Below are positions 46,403 through 56,535 of a DNA stretch of 64,000 bases, one piece after another. The first letter of the stretch is position 1. Each line of letters opens with the position of its first letter. The stretch is from Alteromonas indica (GTDB lineage Bacteria; Pseudomonadota; Gammaproteobacteria; Enterobacterales; Alteromonadaceae), in NCBI GenBank assembly GCA_003056425.1, contig PYVY01000001.1, positions 1-64,000 of the forward strand, given 5' to 3'. Below the pieces are notes generated by a model. That model ran no database searches. It saw nothing but the letters and a program-made list of their open reading frames with translations, and had not been told where the DNA came from. A program made the position numbers and the translations under genes.

Positions 46403-48652
46403 ATGAAAAAGACCTGCGCATCGCTTTTGTTATTTACCCTGGGCTGGCAGCAAGCCCACGGGCAAACCGAGCAATCTGTCACCACTGAAACGGCTGGGCA
46501 AAATACAGATTTGCTCTGCCCAACGTCCCCCGTCCAGTTTTCTTCAGACAATCTGATGCCACCGGGCCAGGTTAAAGTAGAAGCCGCCCGCACGGAGTTT
46601 CTTTCTGAACGCGTGGCTAACTTTACCGGCAATGTAGATATCACCTCAGATGCTGCCACTATTCATGCGGATCAGGCTCAGGTAAAAAATAACGGCCGTC
46701 AGTTAGAGGCTACCGGCGACGTGGTTTACCAGGACGCGCAGTTACAAGTATCTAGCGACGCGGTAGTGCTTGATTCCGTTGCAGAAACGCTCAACATGAA
46801 TAATACCGTTTATTTGTTAAACGGCTCAAATGGCCGGGGCACCGCCGAGGTTATTGATTTAACGGCAGCGCAAGGGCTAACCCTCTCCGATGTCAGCTTT
46901 ACCACGTGTCCTGCACAGGGTGAAGACTGGATGATCAAAGCATCAGAAATCAGTATTGAGCGCGGTTCGTTATGGGGCAAGGCGAAAAACACTCGTTTTT
47001 ATGTAGGTAATGTTCCCGTATTTTACTTGCCTTATTTTGCTTTCCCGGTCAGTAATCAGCGCCAAACGGGCCTGTTGTTTCCGGAGATTACCAGTTCGTC
47101 CAGTACCGGGGTGGATATTGAACAGCCGTTTTACTGGAATATGGCGCCTAATTATGACATGACGCTGTCGCCCCGCCTCATGACAGACCGTGGCTTGCAG
47201 CTAAAAACAGAGTTTCGCTATTTAAGCGAACAGGGCTATAGCGTAGTCGATGTAGAGTATTTACCTTCTGACCAAGACACCACAGACAACGCTGATCGTT
47301 ATTTTTATCGGATCACGCACGATGGCTATTTGGGTGAAAACTGGACCGTGGGGGTGGATGTCAATGGTATTAGTGATGATAACTACATTGTTGACTTGGG
47401 CTCTGATTATTACAATCGAGCTGACACGCACTTGTATCGTACGGTGGGCCTGAACTACTACGATTCAGATATGACCCTGGATATCCATATTCGCGATTTC
47501 GAAACCATTGGTACCCAGAGCGATGCTTACAGAGCCATTCCTGAAGCGCGGCTTAATGTAGTGAAACCTATTGGCAGTTTACTGGAGTTCAAACTGGAAT
47601 CAGAGCTAGCGTATTTTGACAATGTTAACCCCACGATGCCCACCGCGATGCGTTTTCATGTGGCACCCACTTTGTCTTTGCCTTACCAGCGTCACTGGGG
47701 GGAGTTAACCGCAGAAGCTACCGTACTCAACACCTATTATCGCCAGGATAATGTGGATGACACCACGTTGGATGAAGAAGTCAACCGTACGCTAGGCCAG
47801 GGCCGGTTATTCGGTACCTTATATTTCGAACGTGACGGCGGCTGGTTTAGCGAGGAAGGGACTACCACCCTTGAACCCAAGCTACAGTATTTATATACCT
47901 CATTTGAAGACCAGACCAACATAGGTTTGTACGATACCGCGGTATTGCTAACCGATGTGGAAGGGCTATTCAGAGGCCGTGAATTTACCGGCCTGGACCG
48001 GATTAATGATAATAATCAAATTACCGTAGGTATGACCTCGCGTATATTGGATGATTTAAACCGGGAACAATTTGCGATCAGTCTGGGTCAGATATTCTAC
48101 CTGGACGACAATCAAGTAGTGTCGCCCAGTCAGAATAAAGACCGTTCTGCGTTGGCGACAGAACTCGACTGGCGCATGTCGGCTCGCTGGTATTTTCATT
48201 CTGATGTGCAAATTACCACGCAAACCGATAAGGTAGAGCGCAGTAGCCACACGCTGGAATACCGCCGAGATAATGATAGCCTGGTGCAATTAAGCCACCG
48301 TTATGTGCGTGAATTAAGCGGTGAAACGATTGACCAGGTAGGTATTTCGGCCAGCTGGCCAATCAACACAAACTGGCACTGGGTAGGCCGCACCTACCGG
48401 GATCTTGACCGAAACCGCAGTATTGAATCTTACTTTGGTTTACAGTACGAGTCCTGCTGCTGGGCGGTACAAATTGTGGCCCAACGTCAGTTAAGCAACC
48501 GCTTTAGTGCTGATGGTCAGCAATCGACAGATGAATATGATTCTGGTATAGGATTACAGTTTATCTTCAAAGGACTGGGTTCTTCCAAATCCAGCCGACG
48601 AATGCTCGAAGACGGCATGTTCGGCTATCGACAGCCTTACAACCTGAATTAA
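46403..48652 (+). CDS. lptD: LPS-assembly outer-membrane protein LptD
   Basis: LptD inserts LPS into the outer leaflet, with lipoprotein LptE plugging its barrel. The 749-residue precursor has a signal peptide (ASLLLFTLGWQQAHG), an N-terminal OstA jellyroll (about 55-160) and a large 26-strand barrel. Cysteines match the disulfide pattern of E. coli LptD: C39, one in TTCPAQ, and the adjacent pair in ESCCWAV. It ends FGYRQPYNLN. It heads lptD-surA-pdxA-rsmA-apaG-apaH. LptE is not in the window. Confidence 0.97.
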   Translation: MKKTCASLLLFTLGWQQAHGQTEQSVTTETAGQNTDLLCPTSPVQFSSDNLMPPGQVKVEAARTEFLSERVANFTGNVDITSDAATIHADQAQVKNNGRQLEATGDVVYQDAQLQVSSDAVVLDSVAETLNMNNTVYLLNGSNGRGTAEVIDLTAAQGLTLSDVSFTTCPAQGEDWMIKASEISIERGSLWGKAKNTRFYVGNVPVFYLPYFAFPVSNQRQTGLLFPEITSSSSTGVDIEQPFYWNMAPNYDMTLSPRLMTDRGLQLKTEFRYLSEQGYSVVDVEYLPSDQDTTDNADRYFYRITHDGYLGENWTVGVDVNGISDDNYIVDLGSDYYNRADTHLYRTVGLNYYDSDMTLDIHIRDFETIGTQSDAYRAIPEARLNVVKPIGSLLEFKLESELAYFDNVNPTMPTAMRFHVAPTLSLPYQRHWGELTAEATVLNTYYRQDNVDDTTLDEEVNRTLGQGRLFGTLYFERDGGWFSEEGTTTLEPKLQYLYTSFEDQTNIGLYDTAVLLTDVEGLFRGREFTGLDRINDNNQITVGMTSRILDDLNREQFAISLGQIFYLDDNQVVSPSQNKDRSALATELDWRMSARWYFHSDVQITTQTDKVERSSHTLEYRRDNDSLVQLSHRYVRELSGETIDQVGISASWPINTNWHWVGRTYRDLDRNRSIESYFGLQYESCCWAVQIVAQRQLSNRFSADGQQSTDEYDSGIGLQFIFKGLGSSKSSRRMLEDGMFGYRQPYNLN

Positions 48653-48712
48653 TTTACCGTGCACACACCCGTGCGCGGGTTGGTGTAAAATTAACGACAA
48701 TAAAGAGTGATT

Positions 48713-49990
48713 ATGAAGTTCATTATCCGGGCTATGTGTTTAACTGCCCTGCTATCTTTTCCTAGCTGGGCACAACAAGCTTCACTGGACCGCGTAGCGG
48801 TTATCGTAGACCAAGGCGTTATTTTAGAAAGCGAAATAGAATCGCTGGTTGCCGAAGTCAAACGCAATGCCCAAAACGAAGAACAAAAATTACCTTCTGA
48901 CCGGGTGCTACGCACCCAGTCTATCGAACGGTTAATTTTAAAAAGCCTGCAAATGCAAATGGCTGAACGCATGGGCATCCAGGTTAGTGATCCTCAGTTG
49001 GAACAAACCATTGGGAATATTGCCCAAAGCCAGGGCGTCAGTGTGGCGCAATTACGCAGTGAATTGAGCAAAGAAAATATCAGCTATGACGACTATCGCG
49101 AAGATGTACGTGAAGAGTTGATTGTGGGTGAGGTACGCCGGGGTAATGTGCGCCGTCGTATTTATATTACGCCGCAGGAAGTAGAATCGTTGGTGAAACT
49201 GATGGATGAGCAAGGTGCTGACCAGGCGGAATACCAACTAGGTCATATTCTGCTTGGTCTGCCCTCAGAACCAACCGAAGAAGATATCGATAAAGCGCGT
49301 GAACGTGCAGAGAAAGTACTGGAATTACTCAATGATGGCTCAGATTTCTCACGTATTGCGATAACCTCATCGTCAGGCTCGGAAGCTCTGGAAGGCGGGG
49401 ATATGGGCTGGCTTAACATCAACGCCATGCCGACGTTGTTCGCCGAAGCGGTACAGGGTAAAAGCAAAGGAGAGTTAATTGGCCCCATTCGTAGTGGTGC
49501 GGGTTTCCATATCCTGAAAATAAAAGACACCCGCGGTATCGAAAAAGTTACCGTCGAAGAAGTTAAGTCGCGCCACATTTTGATAAAACCTTCAATTATC
49601 TTAAGTGAAGATAAAGCAAAAGAAATGCTGGTTAAATTTCGCCAGCAGATTATCGACGAAGAGGCGGATTTTGCTGCACTGGCTAAAGAACATTCGGACG
49701 ATCCGGGTTCTGCCTTAAAAGGAGGGGAGCTGGGCTGGGCCGACCCGAACATGTATGTTCCGGCTTTCAAAGAAGCCCTGGCTAACCTTGAGCCTGGTGA
49801 GTTTAGTAAGCCTATTCGCTCAACTCACGGCTGGCATTTAATTCAGTTGGAAGACCGCCGCTTCGACGATGCCACTGAAAAACGTAAAGAAGATAAAGCC
49901 TACCAACTTATCTTTAACCGTAAGTTCCAGGAAGAAACCGAAACCTGGTTACGGGAAATGCGCGATGCGGCTTATATTGAAGTTTTGTAA
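48713..49990 (+). CDS. surA: Periplasmic chaperone / peptidyl-prolyl isomerase SurA
   Basis: SurA escorts outer-membrane proteins, including LptD, to the Bam machine. The protein is about 425 residues with a signal peptide (MKFIIRAMCLTALLSFPSWAQ) and an N-terminal chaperone domain. Two parvulin domains (starting YQLGHILLGLP and VKSRHILIKPS) and a short C-terminal helix follow. ATG 48713 after AAGAGTG is chosen; the frame also has a GTG two codons upstream. Confidence 0.97.
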   Translation: MKFIIRAMCLTALLSFPSWAQQASLDRVAVIVDQGVILESEIESLVAEVKRNAQNEEQKLPSDRVLRTQSIERLILKSLQMQMAERMGIQVSDPQLEQTIGNIAQSQGVSVAQLRSELSKENISYDDYREDVREELIVGEVRRGNVRRRIYITPQEVESLVKLMDEQGADQAEYQLGHILLGLPSEPTEEDIDKARERAEKVLELLNDGSDFSRIAITSSSGSEALEGGDMGWLNINAMPTLFAEAVQGKSKGELIGPIRSGAGFHILKIKDTRGIEKVTVEEVKSRHILIKPSIILSEDKAKEMLVKFRQQIIDEEADFAALAKEHSDDPGSALKGGELGWADPNMYVPAFKEALANLEPGEFSKPIRSTHGWHLIQLEDRRFDDATEKRKEDKAYQLIFNRKFQEETETWLREMRDAAYIEVL

Positions 49991-50011
49991 GTTCGCCACC
50001 ATTAAGAGCCT

Positions 50012-50995
50012 ATGACGATATTAAAAATTGCGATAACGCCCGGCGAGCCCGCCGGGATCGGGCCGGATTTAATTATTGAACTGGCGCAACAGCGCTGGGC
50101 GGCCCAATTAGTGGTATTTGCTGATAAGCAGGTGCTGTATGACAGGGCACGGCAGTTAGCGTTACCTTTAACATTGACTCCGTTTGACCCACAGAACACC
50201 CGGCTACAACAGCCGGGTGAGCTGTTTATTTGCCAGGTAGATACTGATGAACCAGTGGTCCCTGGCACATTAAACAGTGCCAATGGTCATTACGTGGTGG
50301 AAACGCTGCGCCAGGCCTGTCAGGCAAATATGCAAGAAGGATTTCACGCGGTGGTTACCGGCCCGGTGCACAAAGGCATTATTAATGATGCCGGAGTGTC
50401 GTTTTCCGGCCATACCGAATATTTCGCGCATCAGTCTAATACACTTGATGTGGTTATGCTGCTGGCTACCGAAGGGCTTAATGTTGCTCTGGCTACCACC
50501 CACATCCCCCTGGAATATGTAGCAAAAGCGATAACCGAAGAGCGCCTTAACCGGGTGATTCGGATTATCGATACCGATCTTAAACACAAATTTGGGCTGG
50601 CAACACCCCATATTTATGTCTGTGGTTTAAATCCGCATGCAGGCGAGAATGGCCATATCGGTAAAGAAGAGATAGACACTATTATTCCTGCCCTGGAAGG
50701 GCTACGTGCTGAAGGTATTAAACTCACCGGTCCGTTACCGGCAGATACCATATTTCAGCCGAAATACCTCGAAGATGCCGACGTGGTACTGGCGATGTAT
50801 CACGACCAGGGCCTTCCTGTACTTAAATATAAAGGCTTTGGCGCTGCTGTGAATATTACCCTGGGTTTACCGTTTATACGCACCTCGGTAGATCATGGCA
50901 CTGCAGCAGATCTGGCCGGTAGTGGCCAGGCTGACGCAGGTAGCTTTCATAAAGCGCTTAGCAAAGCCATAGAACTTGCGAACAGTCAGTTATGA
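50012..50995 (+). CDS. pdxA: 4-hydroxythreonine-4-phosphate dehydrogenase PdxA
   Basis: PdxA oxidises 4-phosphohydroxy-L-threonine to the unstable precursor used by PdxJ in vitamin B6 synthesis. The 327-residue enzyme starts [17 protein letters not shown] and has the metal-binding His residues in [23 protein letters not shown] and [14 protein letters not shown]. It overlaps rsmA by four bases. Confidence 0.97.
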   Translation: MTILKIAITPGEPAGIGPDLIIELAQQRWAAQLVVFADKQVLYDRARQLALPLTLTPFDPQNTRLQQPGELFICQVDTDEPVVPGTLNSANGHYVVETLRQACQANMQEGFHAVVTGPVHKGIINDAGVSFSGHTEYFAHQSNTLDVVMLLATEGLNVALATTHIPLEYVAKAITEERLNRVIRIIDTDLKHKFGLATPHIYVCGLNPHAGENGHIGKEEIDTIIPALEGLRAEGIKLTGPLPADTIFQPKYLEDADVVLAMYHDQGLPVLKYKGFGAAVNITLGLPFIRTSVDHGTAADLAGSGQADAGSFHKALSKAIELANSQL

Positions 50996-51822
50996 GTAAA
51001 ACCCATTTAGGTCATACCGCGCGAAAGCGGTTTGGTCAGAACTTCCTGCATGATGATTATGTGATTGAACAAATTGTTAATGCAATTAATCCACAAACCG
51101 GTGAAAACCTGGTGGAAATTGGCCCCGGCCTGGGCGCCCTAACCGATCCGGTCTGTGAACGGGTTGAGGCGCTAACCGTAGTAGAGCTAGATCGCGATTT
51201 GGCCAAGCGGTTACGCCAGCACCCCTTTCATGGCGATAAGCTGAATATTATTGAACAAGACGCGCTGACCTTGGACTTCACTACGGTGAAAGACAATCTG
51301 CCCGATCCTGACAAACCACTGCGGGTATTTGGTAACTTGCCGTATAACATTTCCACACCGTTAATGTTTCATTTGTTTGACTATGCCCACAGCATTAGTG
51401 ACATGCACTTTATGTTGCAAAAAGAAGTGGTTACACGGTTAGCAGCCGGCCCAGGTACAAAAAACTATGGGCGTTTATCAGTGATGGCACAATATTATTG
51501 TACCGTGATGCCGGTCTTAAGCGTGCCCCCGGGGGCATTTAAGCCGCCACCGAAGGTCGACTCAGCAGTGGTTAGGTTAATTCCCCATGCCACACCGCCC
51601 GTGGAAGTGGATTCGGTACATACGCTAGAACGGGTCTGTGCCCAAGCGTTCAATCAACGCCGTAAGACTATTCGCAATAGCCTGAAAGACTGCATCGAAG
51701 TAAGTGCATTTGAAACCTTGGGGCTAAACCCTGGCGCCCGGGCTGAAACTTTGTCATTACAGGATTTTGCCAGTATTGCCAACTACGTTGTGCAACATGG
51801 AGACCCGCGCTGTGGGACATGA
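50992..51822 (+). CDS. rsmA: 16S rRNA dimethyladenosine transferase RsmA (KsgA)
   Basis: RsmA dimethylates A1518 and A1519 in 16S rRNA, a checkpoint in 30S assembly; its loss gives kasugamycin resistance. The 276-residue enzyme has [22 protein letters not shown] motif [13 protein letters not shown], and the catalytic [10 protein letters not shown]. It overlaps apaG at its 3' end by 26 bases. Confidence 0.98.
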   Translation: MSKTHLGHTARKRFGQNFLHDDYVIEQIVNAINPQTGENLVEIGPGLGALTDPVCERVEALTVVELDRDLAKRLRQHPFHGDKLNIIEQDALTLDFTTVKDNLPDPDKPLRVFGNLPYNISTPLMFHLFDYAHSISDMHFMLQKEVVTRLAAGPGTKNYGRLSVMAQYYCTVMPVLSVPPGAFKPPPKVDSAVVRLIPHATPPVEVDSVHTLERVCAQAFNQRRKTIRNSLKDCIEVSAFETLGLNPGARAETLSLQDFASIANYVVQHGDPRCGT

Positions 51823-52189
51823 TGCCGTAGTTAAAGTAGAGGTGAAAACCCGCCACCTGGCGGAACATCCTGCAGCAAAAAAAGGGCAGTTCGCCTTTGC
51901 CTATCAAATCACAATTACCAATCATAGCGATGTAAAAGTGCAGCTGATTAACCGTTATTGGCTGATTACCGATGGCGGCGGTAAACGCTCCGAGGTAGAA
52001 GGTGCCGGCGTGGTAGGTAAACAGCCTACTCTGGCCCCGGGCGATGATTTTCAGTATACCAGCGGCGCTATTATCGATACGCCCGTAGGAACCATGGAAG
52101 GATACTATGAAATGGAATGCGAAGACGGTGAAATGTTGCGCATTCCGATCGAAGTGTTTCGCTTAGCAGTACCCAATAGTATTAATTAA
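51797..52189 (+). CDS. apaG: ApaG protein (DUF525)
   Basis: ApaG is a small fibronectin-III-like beta-sandwich protein of unclear biochemical role, linked to Co2+/Mg2+ phenotypes and always near apaH in enterobacteria. The 130-residue protein has [35 protein letters not shown] and GTMEGYYEM, the family core. The frame opens at 51767, but ATG 51797 fits the usual length (E. coli 125). Confidence 0.94.
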   Translation: METRAVGHDAVVKVEVKTRHLAEHPAAKKGQFAFAYQITITNHSDVKVQLINRYWLITDGGGKRSEVEGAGVVGKQPTLAPGDDFQYTSGAIIDTPVGTMEGYYEMECEDGEMLRIPIEVFRLAVPNSIN

Positions 52190-52210
52190 TAACACGATGC
52201 AGGCGGTCCC

Positions 52211-53023
52211 ATGACTCAATCACAAACATTGGTAATCGGTGATATTCAGGGTTGCTACAGCGGATTAATGCGTCTGCTGGAAAAATGCGATTTTGACGAT
52301 AAGCGAGATACACTTTACACCGTGGGCGATTTAGTTGCTCGCGGTGAAGATTCACTCGCCACAGTAACCTTTTTAAAAGGTTTGGGCGACAGCTTCCATG
52401 CGGTACTGGGTAACCATGACCTGCATTTGCTTGCTGTCAGTGAGAAAATAAAGAAACCGAACAAAAAAGATCGCATTCAAAACCTGCTACAGAGCGACAG
52501 GTTAGCGGAATTCTGCGCATGGTTACGGCAGTTTCCTTTAGCCCTGGCTATAGATGATGAGCATATAATGGTCCACGCGGGTTTGTATCCCGGCTGGAGC
52601 TGTGAACAATTGCTAGCTTATAGCGATGAAGTTAGTCGCGCCTTGCAACAAGACCCCACCACTTTGCTCACTAAAATGTATGGCGACGCCCCGCAAATTT
52701 GGCATTATGATTTAGCTGGCATTGAACGTCTGCGCTTTATTGTTAACGCATGTACCCGAATGCGCTTTGTGAGCAAAACATTGTCGTTGGATCTGGATGA
52801 AAAAGGAACACCCCCAGCATCTGATGCGCAATTGCTACCCTGGTTTGAACATCCCGCGCAACAATTACCTGCTGAGCAAAAGATAGTGTTTGGCCACTGG
52901 GCTGCGTTAAACGGCCATATCACCGGGGATCAGTTTATTGGGCTAGATACCGGTTATGTATGGGGTAACACCATGACAGCCTATCGGCTTGAGACTCAGG
53001 AATTGATCTGCGTATCAGCCTAG
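52211..53023 (+). CDS. apaH: Diadenosine tetraphosphatase ApaH
   Basis: ApaH symmetrically cleaves Ap4A to two ADP and removes Np4 caps from RNA. The 270-residue metallophosphoesterase has the motifs GDIQGCYSGL, GDLVARGEDS, LGNHDLHLL and VHAGLYPGW in order. It is the last gene of the operon; folA, next in E. coli, is absent here. Confidence 0.97.
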   Translation: MTQSQTLVIGDIQGCYSGLMRLLEKCDFDDKRDTLYTVGDLVARGEDSLATVTFLKGLGDSFHAVLGNHDLHLLAVSEKIKKPNKKDRIQNLLQSDRLAEFCAWLRQFPLALAIDDEHIMVHAGLYPGWSCEQLLAYSDEVSRALQQDPTTLLTKMYGDAPQIWHYDLAGIERLRFIVNACTRMRFVSKTLSLDLDEKGTPPASDAQLLPWFEHPAQQLPAEQKIVFGHWAALNGHITGDQFIGLDTGYVWGNTMTAYRLETQELICVSA

Positions 53024-53807
53024 ACTGGTGCGCTTTCTATACTAGCAGGATGATCACTGCCTACCCCCCGCTATCGCAACATCGTGCGCGGCGATGGTTC
53101 ACCGCTTGTAAGTAAAAAGTCAGCGCTTTATCGGCCCGCGGCGAAGTCCTGGCTTTGCGCATTAGCGTTCTGCCATATCCCCTGGCGCTTTGCCACAGTG
53201 AGCGCCCGATTACGGCGGCCTTCGCCTCCTTCATTAACTCAGTAAACAGCCACCCCGTAGACAACCCCGGTGGCACATTATGGCGATGCGAATTAGTAGA
53301 GATTTTTTTGCCACCTCTGCCGTCTGCCCGCTTGTTGGTATCACCCGGTTGCTCATTTTTTTTGAAGTACTAAGCTTTACCTGTTGCGGGTAACTGAACC
53401 CATACGTGGATGATTAACTTTGGCTTAGTTGGGTTTCTTGCCCGCTACGCTACCTGGCTTATCAACCACAAGGGGAGCGAGTGAAGGCGCAGAGGATGCG
53501 CCGCACAGGATAGGGCTGTGCTCTGTTCCACCACGGCCCGCCCTGTCCCGCCCTGTACAATAAGTATTCCCAAGCTTACGCACCCTACTAATATTATACT
53601 TAAGAATAAAATGATACGCCTGATGTTGGGTATAAATTACGGTAAAGTATATGCTCAAAGCGTCGATACAAAACACAGGCCAGTGAAGGTCGGTTGGTCA
53701 GTCTGGGAATACCCGATTGATTAAAATGAAAATAATTAAAAAATTTTGTCAGAATTGAGTGTTCGCTGACACCGACTCTAATAAAAATTACCGCATCAGG
53801 AGTTTCG
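53024..53807. other. Gap without a recognisable gene, upstream of the chemoreceptor
   Basis: 784 bases. A minus-strand frame at 53061-53276 extends open upstream but resembles nothing I know and lacks a good ribosome site. A direct duplication CCCGCCCTGT occurs twice near 53535. The last 100 bases, AT-rich with AGGAG just before 53808, are the mcp leader. Confidence 0.45.
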
Positions 53808-55832
53808 ATGAAAATTACGGTTGCTAAGCGCATAATCGGTGGCTTTCTCACCATTAGCTTATTATTGGTAGTAATCAGTATTTCCTCCCTTTATAACCTT
53901 AACTCCGTCGGCTCTGCTACCGAAGAAGTTAATCAGGTAGCTATCCCAACTCTGGCGGGGAGCAACCGTTTAAAGGCCACCTTTTTAAATATGGGCAGGC
54001 TTACCTTTGAAGCCTATATCGAAGAAGATCTTAACGGCTTGAACGAAAAACAAGCTGCCTTTGAGCAGAACAAGCAAACCTTCGAGCAAACTTATACCCG
54101 TTTGAGCCAAATTGTGACTAACGACGCTGAACTGGAACAGTCGTTATCCAAGGTTAAGGCCAGCTACGATACATACGTGGCGAACGTCGAAAATATGTAC
54201 CGTAATCATCAGCAGTACATGAATATGCGAAACACTATTGAAGACCGGTTAGGTGACGCCGAAGACAACGCGGATGATGCCTCCACCTATTTACTCGACT
54301 TCTCTGACTTAAGTGCGGTGAAATCTACACCCGCCTTACAGCAGGCGGCTAAAGAAGGCAGCGAGCTAGAGACCACGTTATTGTCATTACTTACCGTGTC
54401 GACCGAATATGTTAAAACTGAAACGCTGGTACGGGCCCAAACCTTAGGGAATGAGGTGACGTTGGTCGTCAACAACGTAGCGGAACAGTTGTCTGCCATG
54501 GTCAGTGCCGCTGATGGCCAGGATGTCTCGGGTACCCTGGACGAAATTAATGATCTGGTTAGTGGGGCACTTAATGCAATCACCGCGAAAGACGGCGTTC
54601 TGCAATTGCATGTTGATCGGCTGGAGTTTCGTAATGCTGCTGAGCAGGCGCTGAATAAGTCAGATGCCAACATTTCAGAGGCCGTGGTTGAACTGGAACG
54701 CCTGCTAGACCTTACCAATTTACGCGCTAAACAAATTGATGAACAAGTATCGGATAAGGTCGCCAGCGGTAATATGGTGGTTATTATCGTGGTTGTTATT
54801 TCATTGTTGATTGCAGCAGCAATTGGTTATTTCACCGTGCTGGCAATTACCCGTCCGCTGAATCGGGTTAACGAGTTATTGAAGGTAGCCTCTTCGGGCG
54901 ACCTGACCCATCGCCTGGATGACAGCGCGCAAGACGAATTTGGTTTGTTGGCCCGTAACTGTAATCAGCTTATTGCTAACCTTAAAACCCTGATAGTTGC
55001 GATTAATGATCGCGCTGAACAATTGGCTGCTGCGTCTGAACAAACCTCTACGGTGACTGCGCAAACCACCCATTCGATTCAGGACCAGAAGTCACAAATT
55101 GCTCAAGTGGCCACCGCGACCACTGAGATGCACTCTACTTCTGAACTGGTTATGCATAATGCCGAAGACACCCTAAGCCAAATACGCCACGCCGATAGCG
55201 AAGCGAAAAAAGTACGCCAGATTTCACAGGAAAATAAACAAACCATCGAAGTGCTGGCCCGCGATGTGGAAGAAGCGGCACAGGTTATTAATAAACTGCA
55301 TCAGGACAGTGCCAGCATTGGCGGAATACTGGATGTTATCCGCGGCGTTGCCGACCAAACCAACCTGTTGGCTCTCAATGCTGCTATTGAAGCAGCCCGT
55401 GCCGGTGAGCAAGGCCGAGGCTTTGCGGTAGTTGCTGATGAAGTCCGGACACTAGCCAGCCGCACGCAAAAGTCTACCCAGGAAATTAATGCGATGATTG
55501 AAGTACTGCAGGCTGGGGCTGAGCGGGCGGTGTCTGTAATGAACCAAGGCAAAGAGCAGACGGCGGTGTGTGTAGAGCAAACCGACTTGGCTACCCAGGC
55601 CCTGGATATCATTTCTGAAGCGGTCCATAAAGCCCACGATGTTAGCTCACAGATAGAACAATCGGCCCGTGAACAAAATACGGTTTCACAGGAGATTAGT
55701 GAGAAACTGGAAACCATTGTAGGCATTGCTGAAGAAACCACGATTGGGGCCCAGCAAACCTCTGAGTCCAGCCATGAAGTGGCTCGACTGGCTGAAGAAC
55801 TGCAGCACTCTATCGCTCAGTTTAAAGTATAA
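53808..55832 (+). CDS. Methyl-accepting chemotaxis protein
   Basis: This is a 674-residue chemoreceptor. Helix 1 covers residues 8-28, and a long helical periplasmic sensor covers about 30-320 (nearly 300 residues, longer than a simple four-helix bundle and suggestive of a double-stacked helical-bundle sensor). Helix 2 is at 324-346, followed by a HAMP domain and a cytoplasmic signalling hairpin. The tip has [20 protein letters not shown] and [15 protein letters not shown]. No CheW-binding pentapeptide is seen at the C-terminus (ends HSIAQFKV). The ligand is unknown. It is solitary. Confidence 0.95.
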   Translation: MKITVAKRIIGGFLTISLLLVVISISSLYNLNSVGSATEEVNQVAIPTLAGSNRLKATFLNMGRLTFEAYIEEDLNGLNEKQAAFEQNKQTFEQTYTRLSQIVTNDAELEQSLSKVKASYDTYVANVENMYRNHQQYMNMRNTIEDRLGDAEDNADDASTYLLDFSDLSAVKSTPALQQAAKEGSELETTLLSLLTVSTEYVKTETLVRAQTLGNEVTLVVNNVAEQLSAMVSAADGQDVSGTLDEINDLVSGALNAITAKDGVLQLHVDRLEFRNAAEQALNKSDANISEAVVELERLLDLTNLRAKQIDEQVSDKVASGNMVVIIVVVISLLIAAAIGYFTVLAITRPLNRVNELLKVASSGDLTHRLDDSAQDEFGLLARNCNQLIANLKTLIVAINDRAEQLAAASEQTSTVTAQTTHSIQDQKSQIAQVATATTEMHSTSELVMHNAEDTLSQIRHADSEAKKVRQISQENKQTIEVLARDVEEAAQVINKLHQDSASIGGILDVIRGVADQTNLLALNAAIEAARAGEQGRGFAVVADEVRTLASRTQKSTQEINAMIEVLQAGAERAVSVMNQGKEQTAVCVEQTDLATQALDIISEAVHKAHDVSSQIEQSAREQNTVSQEISEKLETIVGIAEETTIGAQQTSESSHEVARLAEELQHSIAQFKV

Positions 55833-56234
55833 ATAGACGCTGTACCACGCGCTAGCACGGTCATCAGTACCCTGTTGCTAGCGCGTGAGCCTGGCTCCCT
55901 TAAAAGCGCCTTAGTGCTTGTGTTTCCCCTGCCCTTGTTTGTTTCCCCTGCCCTTGTTTGTTTCCCCTGCCCTTGTTTGTTTCCCCTGCCCTTGTTTGTT
56001 TTCCCGTTACCTGTAGCCTTTTTCCCCTGGGCTTTAATTTGCAATAGTGCTTCATCTATTTTGCGGGTTGTGGCCAATGGTAGCCAGCACCTTGCGCGTG
56101 TACAGGCGTTTGGGCGCCACAGGGCTTAGCCTTCGCCATAATGGTTCCAACGACGGCGCAGCAGGCCAGGCAATGGCCAATCTAAACCCGTAGGACATGC
56201 GTAGTTAGTATAGGTTAGGTAATCATAGGCAAGC
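55833..56234. other. Intergenic region with a 19-bp repeat array
   Basis: The main content is the array at 55923-55998. A minus-strand frame (56077-55817, 86 codons, TTG start, Lys/Gly/Gln-rich) reads across it, but there is no good ribosome site and no family match. Confidence 0.5.
55923..55998. repeat. Four perfect 19-bp tandem repeats
   Basis: The unit TTTCCCCTGCCCTTGTTTG is repeated four times without a mismatch, followed by a diverged T/C-rich tail. One strand is almost purine-free. Because 19 is not a multiple of three, each copy changes reading frame. Confidence 0.95.
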
Positions 56235-56459
56235 ATGATGAGTAACGCGTTTCATACAAATACGGAAGTTGAATGGGAATGGGGTAACGGCACAGGCTCT
56301 GGATATGTACGTGAAATATTTCGCGAGCGGGTCACCCGCACCTTACAGGGCCATGAGGTAACCCGAAAGGGTTGTAAAGATAACCCGGCCTATTTGGTAG
56401 AACAAAATGATGGCGCTAAAGTGCTTAAGCTGCACAGTGAATTATCTTCCGTAAACTAG
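56235..56459 (+). CDS. DUF2945 / hypervirulence-associated TUDOR-domain protein
   Basis: This is a small soluble protein of about 74 residues with the DUF2945 pattern: VEWEWGNGTGSGYVREI, then GHEVTRKGCKDNPAYLVEQNDG and KVLKLHSEL. The fold is a small beta-barrel resembling Tudor domains; no biochemical function is established. A second Met is the next codon, so the start is ambiguous by one residue. A bidirectional terminator follows at 56474-56499. Confidence 0.85.
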   Translation: MMSNAFHTNTEVEWEWGNGTGSGYVREIFRERVTRTLQGHEVTRKGCKDNPAYLVEQNDGAKVLKLHSELSSVN

Positions 56460-56473
56460 CAAGCAGTAACTAA

Positions 56474-56499
56474 AAAGGGCCGGTATACGCCGGCCCTTT
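56474..56499. terminator. Bidirectional terminator between the DUF2945 gene and lysC
   Basis: AAAGGGCCGG and CCGGCCCTTT surround a six-base loop, with A-run and T-rich flanks. It serves both convergent genes. Confidence 0.9.
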
Positions 56500-56535
56500 A
56501 ATTTATATAACTTGTCTTGTGTCTATGCAGAAACT

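Noticed and set aside
53061..53276. Minus-strand frame of 71 codons, open further upstream
   Set aside because: It has no recognisable domain, no good start site and biased composition; it could be a decayed gene, but nothing supports a call.
55923..55998. Possible CRISPR array
   Set aside because: The 19-bp units are directly adjacent with no spacers, and no cas genes are present, so this is an ordinary tandem repeat.
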